64,000 nt of DNA from Thalassospira sp. ER-Se-21-Dark (lineage in GTDB: Bacteria > Pseudomonadota > Alphaproteobacteria > Rhodospirillales > Thalassospiraceae): contig NZ_VDEZ01000002.1 in assembly GCF_017922435.1 (NCBI RefSeq), forward strand, positions 310,001 to 374,000, in the 5' to 3' direction. Positions 45,460 to 54,325 of this stretch are shown here, in pieces. Every line of letters starts with the position of its first letter. The first letter of the stretch is position 1. The notes beneath the pieces are model-generated. The model saw nothing but the letters and a program-made list of their open reading frames with translations, was not told where the DNA came from and made no database searches. The position numbers were made by a program, and so were the translations under genes.

Positions 45460-45698
45460 CCGGCCTCGGTTCCTGAGCATCATCACGAAATGCGTCGCTG
45501 TTCAGGGGGATACAGCAGCAAATCTAACCAGTTGCTGATGTATAAACCCTTATACCTTTGTCTGGTTTCCAGCAAGGCCAAACCACTCTGTGTTCAGCCC
45601 GAAAATCTGACAAATACTGACCCCAAGCCAGTTGAAAAGTTAGAACAAACGACGTTTACGTCTTTTTGTTTTTGATGCTCGCGTCCGGTTTGAACACA

Positions 45699-45720
45699 CC
45701 CAATATTGGGCCTTTTTTTT
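45699..45720 (+). terminator. Possible orphan terminator on plus strand
   Basis: CCCAATATTGGG (45699-45710) is followed by CC and eight T. A second weak hairpin, GACG-TTTA-CGTC with a T-rich tail, lies near 45653-45670. No plus-strand gene is known upstream, so a short transcript or a small RNA is possible. Confidence 0.35.
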
Positions 45721-45743
45721 AATAGTAAAGAGGAAGATCTTTT

Positions 45744-46217
45744 TTATTTCATGGGCTTGGTGACGCCGTCGTCATCAATCACCTTAACAGCAACACCGGA
45801 CTCCTCGAACATTTCGGTGGATATCTTCATATCCTGTTCCCAGCGTTCAAGAAAGTCCGCGGTTAGTTTCGACTTGTCGACATAGACCTCAGCGATGCCC
45901 GCCTGGATGATGGCGCGCGCGCAATCACAGCACGGAAAGTGCGTGACATAAAGCGCGCAGCCATCAAGGGATGTGCCGGTGTAACTGGCATTATAAATCG
46001 CATTGCGTTCAGCATGTTCGGTATAGGCGTATTTTTCCGGACGCTGATGGCGGCTTTCGACTTCGTCATCGACCCCGCGCGGAAACCCGTTATAGCCAAC
46101 AGCACGAATTTCTTTTTTCGGGCCGATGACAACCGCACCGACCTGGGTGCTGCGGTCTTTTGACCAGTCTGCAATATGGGCTGCAAGTCCAAGAAAGCGG
46201 TGGTGCCATTTGCTCAT
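45744..46217 (-). CDS. Deoxycytidylate (dCMP) deaminase family protein
   Basis: 157-residue zinc-dependent deaminase. The zinc-binding and catalytic motifs are YTEHAERNAIYNAS (H-A-E) and THFPCCDCARAIIQAGI (P-C-x-x-C). The N-terminal HHRFLGLAAHIADWSKDRST, then QVGAVVIGPKKEIRAVGYNG, fits ComEB/dCMP deaminase proteins that make dUMP for thymidylate synthesis. A role in deoxynucleotide supply is inferred from the family. The ATG at 46217 follows AGGACC. The gene has no obvious co-transcribed neighbour. Confidence 0.88.
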   Translation of the reverse strand: MSKWHHRFLGLAAHIADWSKDRSTQVGAVVIGPKKEIRAVGYNGFPRGVDDEVESRHQRPEKYAYTEHAERNAIYNASYTGTSLDGCALYVTHFPCCDCARAIIQAGIAEVYVDKSKLTADFLERWEQDMKISTEMFEESGVAVKVIDDDGVTKPMK

Positions 46218-46398
46218 GAAAAGGGTCCTGTCTGCGCCGTAAAATTGGTCTGTTAGGCATTCGTTTTTGACCGGCACGTTTCACCGGTACGCGTTCTTTA
46301 AAGAAGGTGCTTCTTGTAATTGTCCAGCGAAAAATCACATTTTTGTAAAGGCATTTAATGAAAAGTCCCTGTTCAAATAGGGGCTGATTGATTATTAA

Positions 46399-46410
46399 GG
46401 GGGTACCCCC
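46399..46410. promoter_or_regulatory. Perfect 12-bp palindrome upstream of pyruvate kinase gene
   Basis: GGGGGTACCCCC lies about 90 bp upstream of the pyruvate kinase start in a 285-bp gap. A possible operator, with no regulator assigned. Confidence 0.3.
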
Positions 46411-46502
46411 AGAAAAGATCAGGACGCCTTTTCGTCTCGCCGCAGATGCAGGCCGAAGCGGGAAGGCTCACGTGTAAACCGAATAACAAGAGGTAGTAGC
46501 CG

Positions 46503-47924
46503 ATGCGCCGTCAACGTAAGGCGAAGATCATCGCGACCCTGGGGCCGGCAAGTTCAAAGCCAGAAATCCTCGAGAAAATTGTGCAGACAGGTGTGGATGT
46601 GTTCCGCCTGAACTTCTCGCATGGGGAACACTCAGAACATCTGGCCCGTTTTGAAGCGATCCGTGTCGTCGAAGAAAAACTCGGCCGCCCGATCGGTATT
46701 TTGATGGATCTTCAAGGTCCGAAAATTCGTGTTGGTACCTTTGCCGACGGTGAAGTTGAACTCTCCGCCGGTGATACGTTCAAATTCGATATGGACAAGA
46801 AGCCGGGTGACAACAAGCGCGTGTCGCTTCCGCATCCGGAAGTTTATGCTGCTATCAAGCCGGGTGCGAACCTGCTGCTTGATGATGGCAAGCTGCGTAT
46901 GCGTGTAGAGAAATGCGACGACAAGTCGGCCGAATGTACCGTCATTACCGGTGGGCCGCTTTCCAACCGCAAGGGTGTCAACCTTCCGGATGTGATGTTG
47001 CCGCTTTCACCGCTGACCGAAAAGGACCGTGCCGATCTGGATTACGGTCTTGAGATGGGCGTTGATTTCGTGGCGCTTTCGTTTGTGCAGCGTCCCGAAG
47101 ACGTTGCCGAGGCCCGCAAGATCATTCAGGGCCGTGCGGCCATCGTTTCCAAACTGGAAAAGCCGCAGGCGATTGATCACCTTGATGAGATTGTCGATCT
47201 GTCGGACATGATCATGGTCGCCCGTGGTGACCTTGGTGTCGAATGCCCGCCGGAAGACGTTCCGATCTTGCAGAAACGTATCATCAAAGCATGCCGCGAA
47301 GCCGGCAAGCCGGTGATCGTTGCGACGCAGATGCTTGACTCGATGGTGTCCAACCCGGCCCCGACCCGTGCCGAAGCATCCGACGTTGCGACTGCGATCT
47401 ATGACGGTGCCGATGCGGTGATGCTGTCAGCCGAAAGTGCGGTTGGTAAATATCCGCTTGAAACCGTTTCGATCATGGATCGTATCCTGCGCCGTGTGGA
47501 GCAGGACGATCTTTATTACCGTATGCGCGACGCCAATCGCCCTGATCCGGAGCATAACGCACCGGATGCGATCAGTGCAGCGGCCCGTCAGGTGGCCACC
47601 ACCATCGGTGCCAAAGCGGTTGTTAACTATACATCTTCCGGGTCGACGGCATTCCGTGCTGCACGTGAACGTCCGGAAGTGCCAATTCTTGGCCTGACCC
47701 CGCGGATTCAGACCGCACGTCGTCTGGCCCTGTGCTGGGGCGTGCATCCGGTCTTTACCCGTGATGCCACCAACTTTGCCGAAATGGTCGGAATTGCGAC
47801 CGAAGTGGCAAAACGTGAAGAATTTGCAGGACCGGGTGATTCGCTTGTTATCACCGCCGGTGTGCCGTTCGGAACGCCGGGGGCGACCAATATTCTGCGC
47901 ATTGCATGGGTCGGCAATAATTAA
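46503..47924 (+). CDS. pyk: Pyruvate kinase
   Basis: 473-residue glycolytic enzyme that converts phosphoenolpyruvate and ADP to pyruvate and ATP. It starts with RKAKIIATLGPASSKPEILE and FRLNFSHGEHSEH. It shows ILMDLQGPKIRVG, the signature MIMVARGDLGVECPPEDVPI and VIVATQMLDSMVSNPAPTRA, and AIYDGADAVMLSAESAVGKY. The C-terminal allosteric domain carries AVVNYTSSGSTAFRAARERP and VITAGVPFGTPGATNILRI. The length suits a bacterial homotetramer. A terminator follows. It is monocistronic. Confidence 0.96.
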   Translation: MRRQRKAKIIATLGPASSKPEILEKIVQTGVDVFRLNFSHGEHSEHLARFEAIRVVEEKLGRPIGILMDLQGPKIRVGTFADGEVELSAGDTFKFDMDKKPGDNKRVSLPHPEVYAAIKPGANLLLDDGKLRMRVEKCDDKSAECTVITGGPLSNRKGVNLPDVMLPLSPLTEKDRADLDYGLEMGVDFVALSFVQRPEDVAEARKIIQGRAAIVSKLEKPQAIDHLDEIVDLSDMIMVARGDLGVECPPEDVPILQKRIIKACREAGKPVIVATQMLDSMVSNPAPTRAEASDVATAIYDGADAVMLSAESAVGKYPLETVSIMDRILRRVEQDDLYYRMRDANRPDPEHNAPDAISAAARQVATTIGAKAVVNYTSSGSTAFRAARERPEVPILGLTPRIQTARRLALCWGVHPVFTRDATNFAEMVGIATEVAKREEFAGPGDSLVITAGVPFGTPGATNILRIAWVGNN

Positions 47925-48287
47925 CGCAACTGATTGCGTGAACCGATTTTCGATGACGGGCGTCCTTTTGGGGCGCCCGTTTTCATTTGCGCGGACTGCC
48001 AGAAATCCGTCGGCGCGCAGGTTTTTCGATGGCAACGGGCAGGAGGGGGCATAGACCCCTGTATCGTTAATGTTTTTTTGAGTCTTTGCGCCGATAGTCA
48101 TTCTGTAATCAAGGCTCTGTCTATTGATATGTGCCCTTGAGATTGGGTTATGAAAATTAGACACCTTGTCTGGTTGTGTAACACTGTCAGTTTGGGTTAA
48201 GCTGTTCTGACAAAACACAAAAATAAGGTATCGCAACGTCGATGCCGATAGGCCGCCAGGCACGGGACCAGGGGAATTACTGCGATA
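47925..48287. promoter_or_regulatory. Intergenic region between pyruvate kinase and DUF2336 genes
   Basis: It contains the pyruvate kinase terminator (47956-47980) and a presumed promoter for the DUF2336 gene. An inverted repeat, AGACA-CCT-TGTCT (48159-48171), could be an operator. No ORF or RNA gene is recognised. Confidence 0.35.
47956..47980 (+). terminator. Terminator of pyruvate kinase gene
   Basis: A 10-bp stem (ACGGGCGTCC with GGGGCGCCCGT, one G-T pair) with loop TTTT is followed by TTTTC. Confidence 0.75.
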
Positions 48288-49814
48288 ATGCTGAGTTGGA
48301 TGTTCAATCGGCAGAAAAATGCGGGCAATGGGGGGCTTGATGATAAAGCCTCGGCCAAGCTGCGTGATCTGGCCGACACTGTTCGCACCATCGCACCTGA
48401 AACGTTTGGATCTGATACAGGTCGCGTTCAGGGTCGCGCGATTCCCCGCAGACATGTTTCCGAAAATAAGGCCGATGCATCGTCCCTTGAACACGCAGCC
48501 CGTCTTTCGTCTGAATTGGACGCGCTGGACGATACCGAGGATGTGCCTGATTTTGACAGCGACGTGCGCATGGATGTGGCGCGCCGTCTGCGTCGGCATC
48601 TGACAGATTTGAGCCCGTCTGAACGACTGGAAATGGTTGACGAGTTCGTTTCGGCGATTGCCAATATGGGTGACTGTTATCGCCCGCAGGTGATTGCGCT
48701 GATCGAACAGGAACTGGGCCATACGCCTTATATGACCCGTCAGGCTGCCAACCGTTTGCGTCAGGATATTCAGGCGATTGGCCGGGTATCGATTGCCGAC
48801 TATATCGAGCTTCTGAGCGATTCCGATTTTCTTGATATCATGCGTGGGCGCGGTGAATTCATTCAAACCGCAGCCGAACGTGAACGCGCCGAGCTTGAGG
48901 CCGCCGCCAAGGCCCGCCTGATCGAGCAGCAGGCGGAAAAGGAAAAGGGTGGTTTGTTGAACCGGTTGCTGTCATCTGATGACGCGCCGCGAAACGTTGT
49001 GCCGATGACGCCGCATTTCGTTGAAAAGACCACAAAGCCAAAGGCGCCGGAGAACGATATCCTCGGTGGTCAGAATCGCATTTCACGTCAGGCCCAGCGC
49101 CGCATCGCCCATTTCATCATGGCGTCCCTGTTTGACACGCTGGTCGAGCAAGGCCGGATGCGAACCGAAGTTGCCCGCGCGTTGCGCCAGTCGGTCCGTC
49201 AGCGGATTGAAAAGGCCCGTTTTGAAAATCGGATGCTGATGCCGTCGCGTGATAGAGACATGGATGTCGAGATCGCAGACAACGAAATGGTCGACAACGA
49301 TGTCGTCGAGGCAACAGATGCCAAGATGACGATTGACCAGTATGTGCTTGATGCCCTGTCGCGCAATGATGATGCGCTGGTGGTGCAGGCACTTGCCCAT
49401 TACGCGCAAATCCGCGCCAACGCCGTTTCCAAAATTCTTGATTCCGGCAGTGCCCGGGCGATCACAGCCCTTGCATGGCGGGCAGGGATGACCGCACCTG
49501 CGGCAGTTGTTTTGCAGATCAGCAACGGTATCCCGGAATCGGCAATCGAAAGCCCGGCGGCCGGTGGTCGCTTTGCGATGGCAGCTGCCGATATGGATTG
49601 GTACATCGATTTCTTTAGCGACATGAAGCCGGTGGCTTCGCGCACGAAGGTCGAAAAAGAAAGCGAACCTGCGCCGGCATCTGCACAGACTGCAAAGCCA
49701 ACCGGCAGGACCATGTCGCGCGGCCAGGGACTTCGACCGCGCAGCGGGCGCAACAGTGGCGGGCTCGAGGGGCTCGTCTCTGACAGGCGGTCCAAAGGTC
49801 TCAAAGAGGACTGA
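48288..49814 (+). CDS. DUF2336 domain-containing protein
   Basis: 508-residue helical protein of the DUF2336 family, common in Rhodospirillales and with no established function. An N-terminal charged region (about 1-90) precedes helical repeats: DVARRLRRHLTDLSPSERLE, FVSAIANMGDCYRPQVIALI, RRIAHFIMASLFDTLVEQGR. The C-terminal MTAPAAVVLQISNGIPESAI and MDWYIDFFSDM precede a low-complexity Arg/Gly/Pro tail. No membrane segment or signal is seen, so it is probably cytosolic. It is followed five bases later by another unknown gene, so the two form a unit. Family members are often near signalling genes, but nothing here proves that. Confidence 0.8.
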   Translation: MLSWMFNRQKNAGNGGLDDKASAKLRDLADTVRTIAPETFGSDTGRVQGRAIPRRHVSENKADASSLEHAARLSSELDALDDTEDVPDFDSDVRMDVARRLRRHLTDLSPSERLEMVDEFVSAIANMGDCYRPQVIALIEQELGHTPYMTRQAANRLRQDIQAIGRVSIADYIELLSDSDFLDIMRGRGEFIQTAAERERAELEAAAKARLIEQQAEKEKGGLLNRLLSSDDAPRNVVPMTPHFVEKTTKPKAPENDILGGQNRISRQAQRRIAHFIMASLFDTLVEQGRMRTEVARALRQSVRQRIEKARFENRMLMPSRDRDMDVEIADNEMVDNDVVEATDAKMTIDQYVLDALSRNDDALVVQALAHYAQIRANAVSKILDSGSARAITALAWRAGMTAPAAVVLQISNGIPESAIESPAAGGRFAMAAADMDWYIDFFSDMKPVASRTKVEKESEPAPASAQTAKPTGRTMSRGQGLRPRSGRNSGGLEGLVSDRRSKGLKED

Positions 49815-49819
49815 GTGTC

Positions 49820-50803
49820 ATGAGCAGCAATCACGGCATCTCTTATGACGGGCTGAAACATGCCCTTACCATCAAGGAAAGCTATCTGTCTGGCGAGCCG
49901 CTTACCGTGACCGGGGCGGCCAAACAGCAGCGCCTGTTGATGCCGGAACATTTGCTGAGCAATGATCTTGCCCTGATGCAATATGACGATCCACTGGCCC
50001 TGGCCGTGATCGCAACCAGGGATCCTGAAAGCCCGATGGCCTTGGCCGCTGCGATCCGTATGGGGCCGCATGCCAAATGTAAGGAACTGATCACCGGGGT
50101 CTTTGAAGTCGTTTCCGAGGCAACCAAGCATGAATTGGTGGCCGATTGCGCCAAACTTCTGACCAAGAACGCATTCAGCCCCGAAGCATTCCATCTTGTG
50201 CGCACACGCGCCTCCAATCACGTTGTGGAGATCCGCGAAGCCTATCGCCGGGCGATGGGGGATAACCTGCGCGCATTGCTGGATGGCAACATGGCCGCGC
50301 GCGAGTTTGTCGAGGAATTCATCGAACTGGCATCAAATGGCAACCTTAGGATTGATATCTATCGCCGTCTGGTGATGAAGCTGATGCGCTCAGACGCAGT
50401 GCGGCCAAGTGTGAAATTCATGCTGCTGGAACGCCTTGATCGTTTTCCACAGATGGTAAAGCTTCAGATCGTCAATGAAGTCAATTCCGCACCCGATACG
50501 CCGGAATACCAGACCCTGAAGCAGGAATTGCGCTGGATCTACGAGGCAAAGCAGAAACAGCAGCTGCCACATGCCAAGCAAACGCCGATTAATGCATCGG
50601 GCAATGCGGATGCATCCGGGCCGCGTATTACGGCGGCCGATCTTGTCGGGCGGTCACAGATCGATTTTGGCGCGGCTGCGGGCATGCATCGCCGCAACAG
50701 CATCATCAAACCGGCCGAGCCGACTTTGAAGCGCAATGCGACGCCCAGCATCATGACCAGCGGCGGCTTCAGCACGCGCGAACTTTCTTCCTGGCTTAAC
50801 TAG
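49820..50803 (+). CDS. Unknown helical protein paired with DUF2336
   Basis: 327-residue cytosolic protein, probably all-helical, with no recognised domain. HEAT-like stretches are visible (PMALAAAIRMGPHAKCKELI; SVKFMLLERLDRFPQMVKLQ). The C-terminal ~70 residues are low-complexity, ending SGGFSTRELSSWLN. It starts five bases after the DUF2336 stop. The general build (helical core and disordered tail) resembles its neighbour, so the two may interact. The function is unknown. Confidence 0.7.
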   Translation: MSSNHGISYDGLKHALTIKESYLSGEPLTVTGAAKQQRLLMPEHLLSNDLALMQYDDPLALAVIATRDPESPMALAAAIRMGPHAKCKELITGVFEVVSEATKHELVADCAKLLTKNAFSPEAFHLVRTRASNHVVEIREAYRRAMGDNLRALLDGNMAAREFVEEFIELASNGNLRIDIYRRLVMKLMRSDAVRPSVKFMLLERLDRFPQMVKLQIVNEVNSAPDTPEYQTLKQELRWIYEAKQKQQLPHAKQTPINASGNADASGPRITAADLVGRSQIDFGAAAGMHRRNSIIKPAEPTLKRNATPSIMTSGGFSTRELSSWLN

Positions 50804-50848
50804 GGTTCAGACCCTGGGCTTTCTGCTTATGTGCCTGGCGGCGCGTGG

Positions 50849-51163
50849 TTAGCTCACCATTTGTGATGTCGCGGTGTTTGCCGGGACATGAACATGCAGG
50901 CCAGCCTGTTTTTCCAGATATACGGTACAAATCACGCGCACAAGCGATGCGAAATTCGGGATGTCACCGCGTTGGGCGACGACCTCGTCGTGGATTTTAC
51001 CGAGAAACTGCGGGGTGCTGAAACCTTCACCCGCGGCGATTTCATCAAGAATCTGCCAGAAACGCAGCTCCAGGCGCAGGCTGGTGACAACGCCGTTAAT
51101 CCTTACAGACCGGCTGACAGACTGATAAAGTTCCGGGTCAGTTCCAGAATATATCTGACACAT
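50849..51163 (-). CDS. Ribbon-helix-helix domain protein (RHH_4 type)
   Basis: 104-residue protein with a ribbon-helix-helix-like domain. The strand SVRINGVVTSLRLELRFWQI is followed by ILDEIAAGEGFSTPQFLGKI and FASLVRVICTVYLEKQ. This arrangement fits the alphaproteobacterial RHH_4 family. Some members are DNA-binding, but a target is unknown. It is a small monocistronic gene converging with the preceding unit. The 45-bp gap downstream shows no terminator. Confidence 0.8.
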   Translation of the reverse strand: MCQIYSGTDPELYQSVSRSVRINGVVTSLRLELRFWQILDEIAAGEGFSTPQFLGKIHDEVVAQRGDIPNFASLVRVICTVYLEKQAGLHVHVPANTATSQMVS

Positions 51164-51244
51164 TTGAACGCCCTTTCCTGTTTGTGCCGCTGTTACGAGA
51201 TGTGCAGCGGTTTTCTTTTTGTTTGGCGCAATGGTCGATCAAAT

Positions 51245-51275
51245 GGCGCCCAAACGCAATCACCGTTTGGGCGCC
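51245..51275. terminator. Hairpin downstream of the DJ-1/PfpI gene
   Basis: A perfect 12-bp stem, GGCGCCCAAACG and its complement, with a 7-base loop lies just past the DJ-1/PfpI stop on its 3' side. It lacks a T run, so terminator activity is uncertain. Confidence 0.5.
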
Positions 51276-51281
51276 GATGAG

Positions 51282-51863
51282 TTACAAATTGATTTCAGTG
51301 CCAAGAACCTTGAGGAAGGCGGCCATCCATTTCGGATGTGCCGGCCAAGCCGGTGCGGTTACCAGATTGCCGTCGATGCAGGCATCATCAATAGCAATGT
51401 CGGCATAGGTGCCGCCGCCAAGTTTGACTTCCGGTGCGCAGGCCGGATAGGCGGAAACCTTGCGACCCTTGATGATATCGGCTGCTGCAAGAAGTTGCGC
51501 GCCATGGCAGACAGCAGCGATCGGTTTGTTGGCGGCATGGAAATCACGCACCAGACGAATGACATCTTCGTTCAGACGCAGATATTCCGGTGCACGACCG
51601 CCGGGGATGACAAGCGCGTCATAGTTTTCGGCACGGGCCGTCGCAAAATCGGCATTCAGGGCAAAGTTGTGGCCGCGCTTTTCGCTATAGGTCTGATCAC
51701 CTTCGAAATCATGGATGGCCGTTGCAACCGTATCGCCGGCATTCTTGTCCGGGCAAACGGCGTCGACATGATGGCCAACCGCAAGCAATGTCTGAAACGG
51801 CACCATGGTTTCGTAATCTTCGGCATAGTCGCCGGTAATCATCAGAATTTTTTTCGCAGACAT
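51282..51863 (-). CDS. DJ-1/PfpI family protein
   Basis: 193-residue cytosolic protein of the DJ-1/PfpI superfamily. The nucleophile elbow is [15 protein letters not shown] (Cys in C-H-G), with [18 protein letters not shown] and the acidic residue in [11 protein letters not shown]. These place it with class I glutamine-amidotransferase-like proteases, glyoxalases and deglycases, whose roles are hard to tell apart by sequence. No signal peptide is seen. Monocistronic. Confidence 0.9.
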   Translation of the reverse strand: MSAKKILMITGDYAEDYETMVPFQTLLAVGHHVDAVCPDKNAGDTVATAIHDFEGDQTYSEKRGHNFALNADFATARAENYDALVIPGGRAPEYLRLNEDVIRLVRDFHAANKPIAAVCHGAQLLAAADIIKGRKVSAYPACAPEVKLGGGTYADIAIDDACIDGNLVTAPAWPAHPKWMAAFLKVLGTEINL

Positions 51864-52011
51864 GTTTTATCCTCCCGCTTGTTTTCATTTGCCGCTTTTG
51901 GGCAAGGGCAGGGAACTATACGCCTGATGCAAGCTGGGCGGGTAACAGCGGGGTACTACGTGCGAGGAAGTTGACGTGGTGTACGTTGTGGCGTCCGTCA
52001 CCCGAACAAAA

Positions 52012-52035
52012 AAAGAGGCCCGTCTGGGCCTCTTT
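52012..52035 (-). terminator. Terminator of mechanosensitive channel gene
   Basis: A perfect 10-bp stem, AAAGAGGCCC / GGGCCTCTTT, with loop GTCT is followed on the minus strand by seven T. It lies just beyond the mscS stop. Confidence 0.88.
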
Positions 52036-52061
52036 CGAAATGGGGTTTTGTGAAAAAGAGA

Positions 52062-53030
52062 TCAGCTTTTGGATGCTGTCGGCTTTTTCTCAGCCGTGGT
52101 TTTGGCCGCCGTTTTCGATGCGGTTGACCGTGAACGGGTTGCCGGTTTCTTTGCCGCAGGTTTGGCTGCCGGCTTTGCAATGGATTTTGCGGTGCTTGCG
52201 GTTTCTGCACTTTCGATCACGTGCAGGTCGCGCTGCGGGAAGGGAATAGAGAAACCGGCCGCTTCGAGCTCCGTTTTCGATTTACGGGTCAGATCGAAGA
52301 AGGTCGGCCAGAATTCACTGGTTGCAACCCAGCCGCGTGCGGTCAGATCGACCGAGCTTTCGCCAAGGGTGGCGACAAAGCTCATCGGTTCCGGATCCTT
52401 CAGTACGCGTTCATCGGATGCGACAAGGTTTTTAAGGAATTCGAGGGCCGCATCAACATCGTCATCATAGGCAATGCCAACCTTGATATCGAGGCGGCGG
52501 GTTGGATTGCGCGAATAGTTTTTGATCGCGCTATTCCAGATTTGCGAGTTCGGGGCAGAAATAAACACACCATCCGGCGTTTTGAGCAAGGTGGTAAACA
52601 ATGTTATTTCAACAACGGTGCCTGAAATCGAACCAGCTTCGACAAATTCGTCAATCTTGAGCGGACGCAAGATCAGGATCATGACACCGGCGGCAATATT
52701 TGATAGTGTACCCTGCAGGGCAAGACCAATTGCCAGACCAGCGGCACCGAGAACGGCGATGATGCTGGTTGTTTCGACGCCGAAGTTCGACAGAACGGCG
52801 ACGATGACGAAAATCAAGATCACGTAACGTACAATGCTTGATGCAAGCGGCTTTAAAGTCGCATCAACAAACTTTGTATTCTTTAGGGAATGGCGGACCA
52901 ATGCTGCCGCCCGGCCGGCGGCCCACCAGCCGACGATTAGTATCAGGATAGCGCCAAGCAAATCGAGGCCAAAGCCCAGTGCAAATCCTTTAAGCATTTC
53001 TGTGATGGTCGCTACATCGGTTTCAATCAT
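52062..53030 (-). CDS. MscS family mechanosensitive ion channel with Ala/Lys/Pro-rich tail
   Basis: 322-residue inner-membrane channel. Two or three N-terminal helices precede the pore helix (AVLGAAGLAIGLALQGTLSN) and beta domain (IAAGVMILILRPLKIDEFVE, then GSISGTVVEITLFTTLL and DGVFISAPNSQIWNSAIKNY). The MscS hallmark G/A-rich pore pattern is clear. The last ~45 residues are low-complexity (AKPAAKPAAKKPATRSRSTA), like a histone H1 tail, which is unusual for MscS. It probably releases osmolytes on hypo-osmotic shock. Monocistronic. Confidence 0.92.
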   Translation of the reverse strand: MIETDVATITEMLKGFALGFGLDLLGAILILIVGWWAAGRAAALVRHSLKNTKFVDATLKPLASSIVRYVILIFVIVAVLSNFGVETTSIIAVLGAAGLAIGLALQGTLSNIAAGVMILILRPLKIDEFVEAGSISGTVVEITLFTTLLKTPDGVFISAPNSQIWNSAIKNYSRNPTRRLDIKVGIAYDDDVDAALEFLKNLVASDERVLKDPEPMSFVATLGESSVDLTARGWVATSEFWPTFFDLTRKSKTELEAAGFSIPFPQRDLHVIESAETASTAKSIAKPAAKPAAKKPATRSRSTASKTAAKTTAEKKPTASKS

Positions 53031-53255
53031 TTGAACCTCGTCCGCTCCGTGTCATAATTGTGTTGATTGCCAACCATACTTCTGTATGAGAGGATTAGCA
53101 TTACAGGTTTGAGTGCGCTTGAAAAGTAGGACGCCAACACCATTTTTTACAGATGGCTGGAACAAACCAGAATTCTGTTCGTTTAAGACCATAATTCCAC
53201 CATCATTGGTGTTAAGTTATTAGCTGAAGAACAACCTTAATGACAGGGGTAAGAC

Positions 53256-54155
53256 ATGCAGATCAATCCGAAAATTCTTTGTGCTCTTGGTGGCGTTGCG
53301 CTTCTGAGTGCATGTAGCAGTGTGGACAATAGCGGCACCGCGGTACCTTACGGCGGTAACCCGTTCACCTACAGCAGCTCGGTCTCGTCTGCGCTCTCGT
53401 CCGAAGAGCCGACCACTGACTTCGGTAAAGCGCTTAAGGCCGAATATCTTGCATACGCACAGCGCGAAGCTGACGAATGGTATGACTTCTTCGATGCCGA
53501 CTTCTTTGCGAAGAAAGCCGGTCGCGTGAGCGGTGACACCATCGTTCTCCCGGAAGATCCGGCAAACTGGCGCTTCTCTGATGAGGAAATTGCACAGAAA
53601 CGCGCCGTTCGTGACGAACTTCTGGCCCTTCTTGACGACGGCAAGCGCGAAGCAATGCCGGCAACCGCAGCGATCGCACAGTCGCGTTATGACTGCTGGG
53701 TCGAGGAAAGCGAAGAAGGCTGGCAGACCGAGCTGATCAGCCAGTGCTGGAAAGATTTCGAAGCTGCAATGTCTGAGCTGCGTGCAGAACAGCCGGCCGT
53801 TGTTGTAGCCCCGGTTGCCGCTGCTGAGCCGCGTCTGTTCACCATCTTCTTCGATTTTGACAGCGTTGCGATCACCCCGGTTTCCGAGCGTGTTCTTGAT
53901 GCAGCTGCTGAGCAGTGGGCATCCTCGATGGGTGACATCACCGTCGTTGGTCACGCTGATGCTGCCGGTCCGGCAGCCTACAACCTGCGTCTGTCCGAGC
54001 GTCGTGCCGCAGCAGCCCTTAGCGAGCTGACCGGTCGCGGTGTGAAAGGCGACATGGTTTCGCAGGATGCTGTTGGTGAAGGCGATCTTCTGATCCCGAC
54101 TCCGGATGGTGTTCGCGAGCCGCGTAACCGTCGTGTGACGATTTCTGTCGACTAA
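53256..54155 (+). CDS. OmpA family lipoprotein
   Basis: 299-residue predicted lipoprotein: signal with lipobox LLSAC (Cys20), a poorly conserved helical middle region (about 50-190), and a C-terminal OmpA-like peptidoglycan-binding domain from about residue 205. The domain reads FTIFFDFDSVAITPVSERVL, ITVVGHADAAGPAAYNLRLS and ERRAAAALSELTGRGV, ending in NRRVTISV. The Asp and Arg that bind diaminopimelate are in place. It probably links the outer membrane to the cell wall. Monocistronic with a strong terminator. Confidence 0.92.
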   Translation: MQINPKILCALGGVALLSACSSVDNSGTAVPYGGNPFTYSSSVSSALSSEEPTTDFGKALKAEYLAYAQREADEWYDFFDADFFAKKAGRVSGDTIVLPEDPANWRFSDEEIAQKRAVRDELLALLDDGKREAMPATAAIAQSRYDCWVEESEEGWQTELISQCWKDFEAAMSELRAEQPAVVVAPVAAAEPRLFTIFFDFDSVAITPVSERVLDAAAEQWASSMGDITVVGHADAAGPAAYNLRLSERRAAAALSELTGRGVKGDMVSQDAVGEGDLLIPTPDGVREPRNRRVTISVD

Positions 54156-54180
54156 TCACCGACATTTACCAAATCTTTGG

Positions 54181-54209
54181 CAACGAGGTGGCATAATGCC
54201 ACCTCGTTG
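54181..54209 (+). terminator. Terminator of OmpA-family gene
   Basis: A perfect 13-bp stem, CAACGAGGTGGCA and its complement, with a 3-base loop is followed by TTTTTC. Confidence 0.88.
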
Positions 54210-54325
54210 TTTTTCTGTGTGGTTTTGACGATCTGGCGATTTTTCGCGGAAACAGGTGTTGAATTTGGGATTAATGTGAATAATCTCTGGATTGTATTCC
54301 TGATTTAAGTGAGAGGCGGGGACAA

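Noticed and set aside
47427..48866. A 479-codon minus-strand open frame across pyruvate kinase and the DUF2336 gene
   Set aside because: It spans two well-supported plus-strand genes and the terminator between them, and the translation shows no domain. It is a shadow frame.
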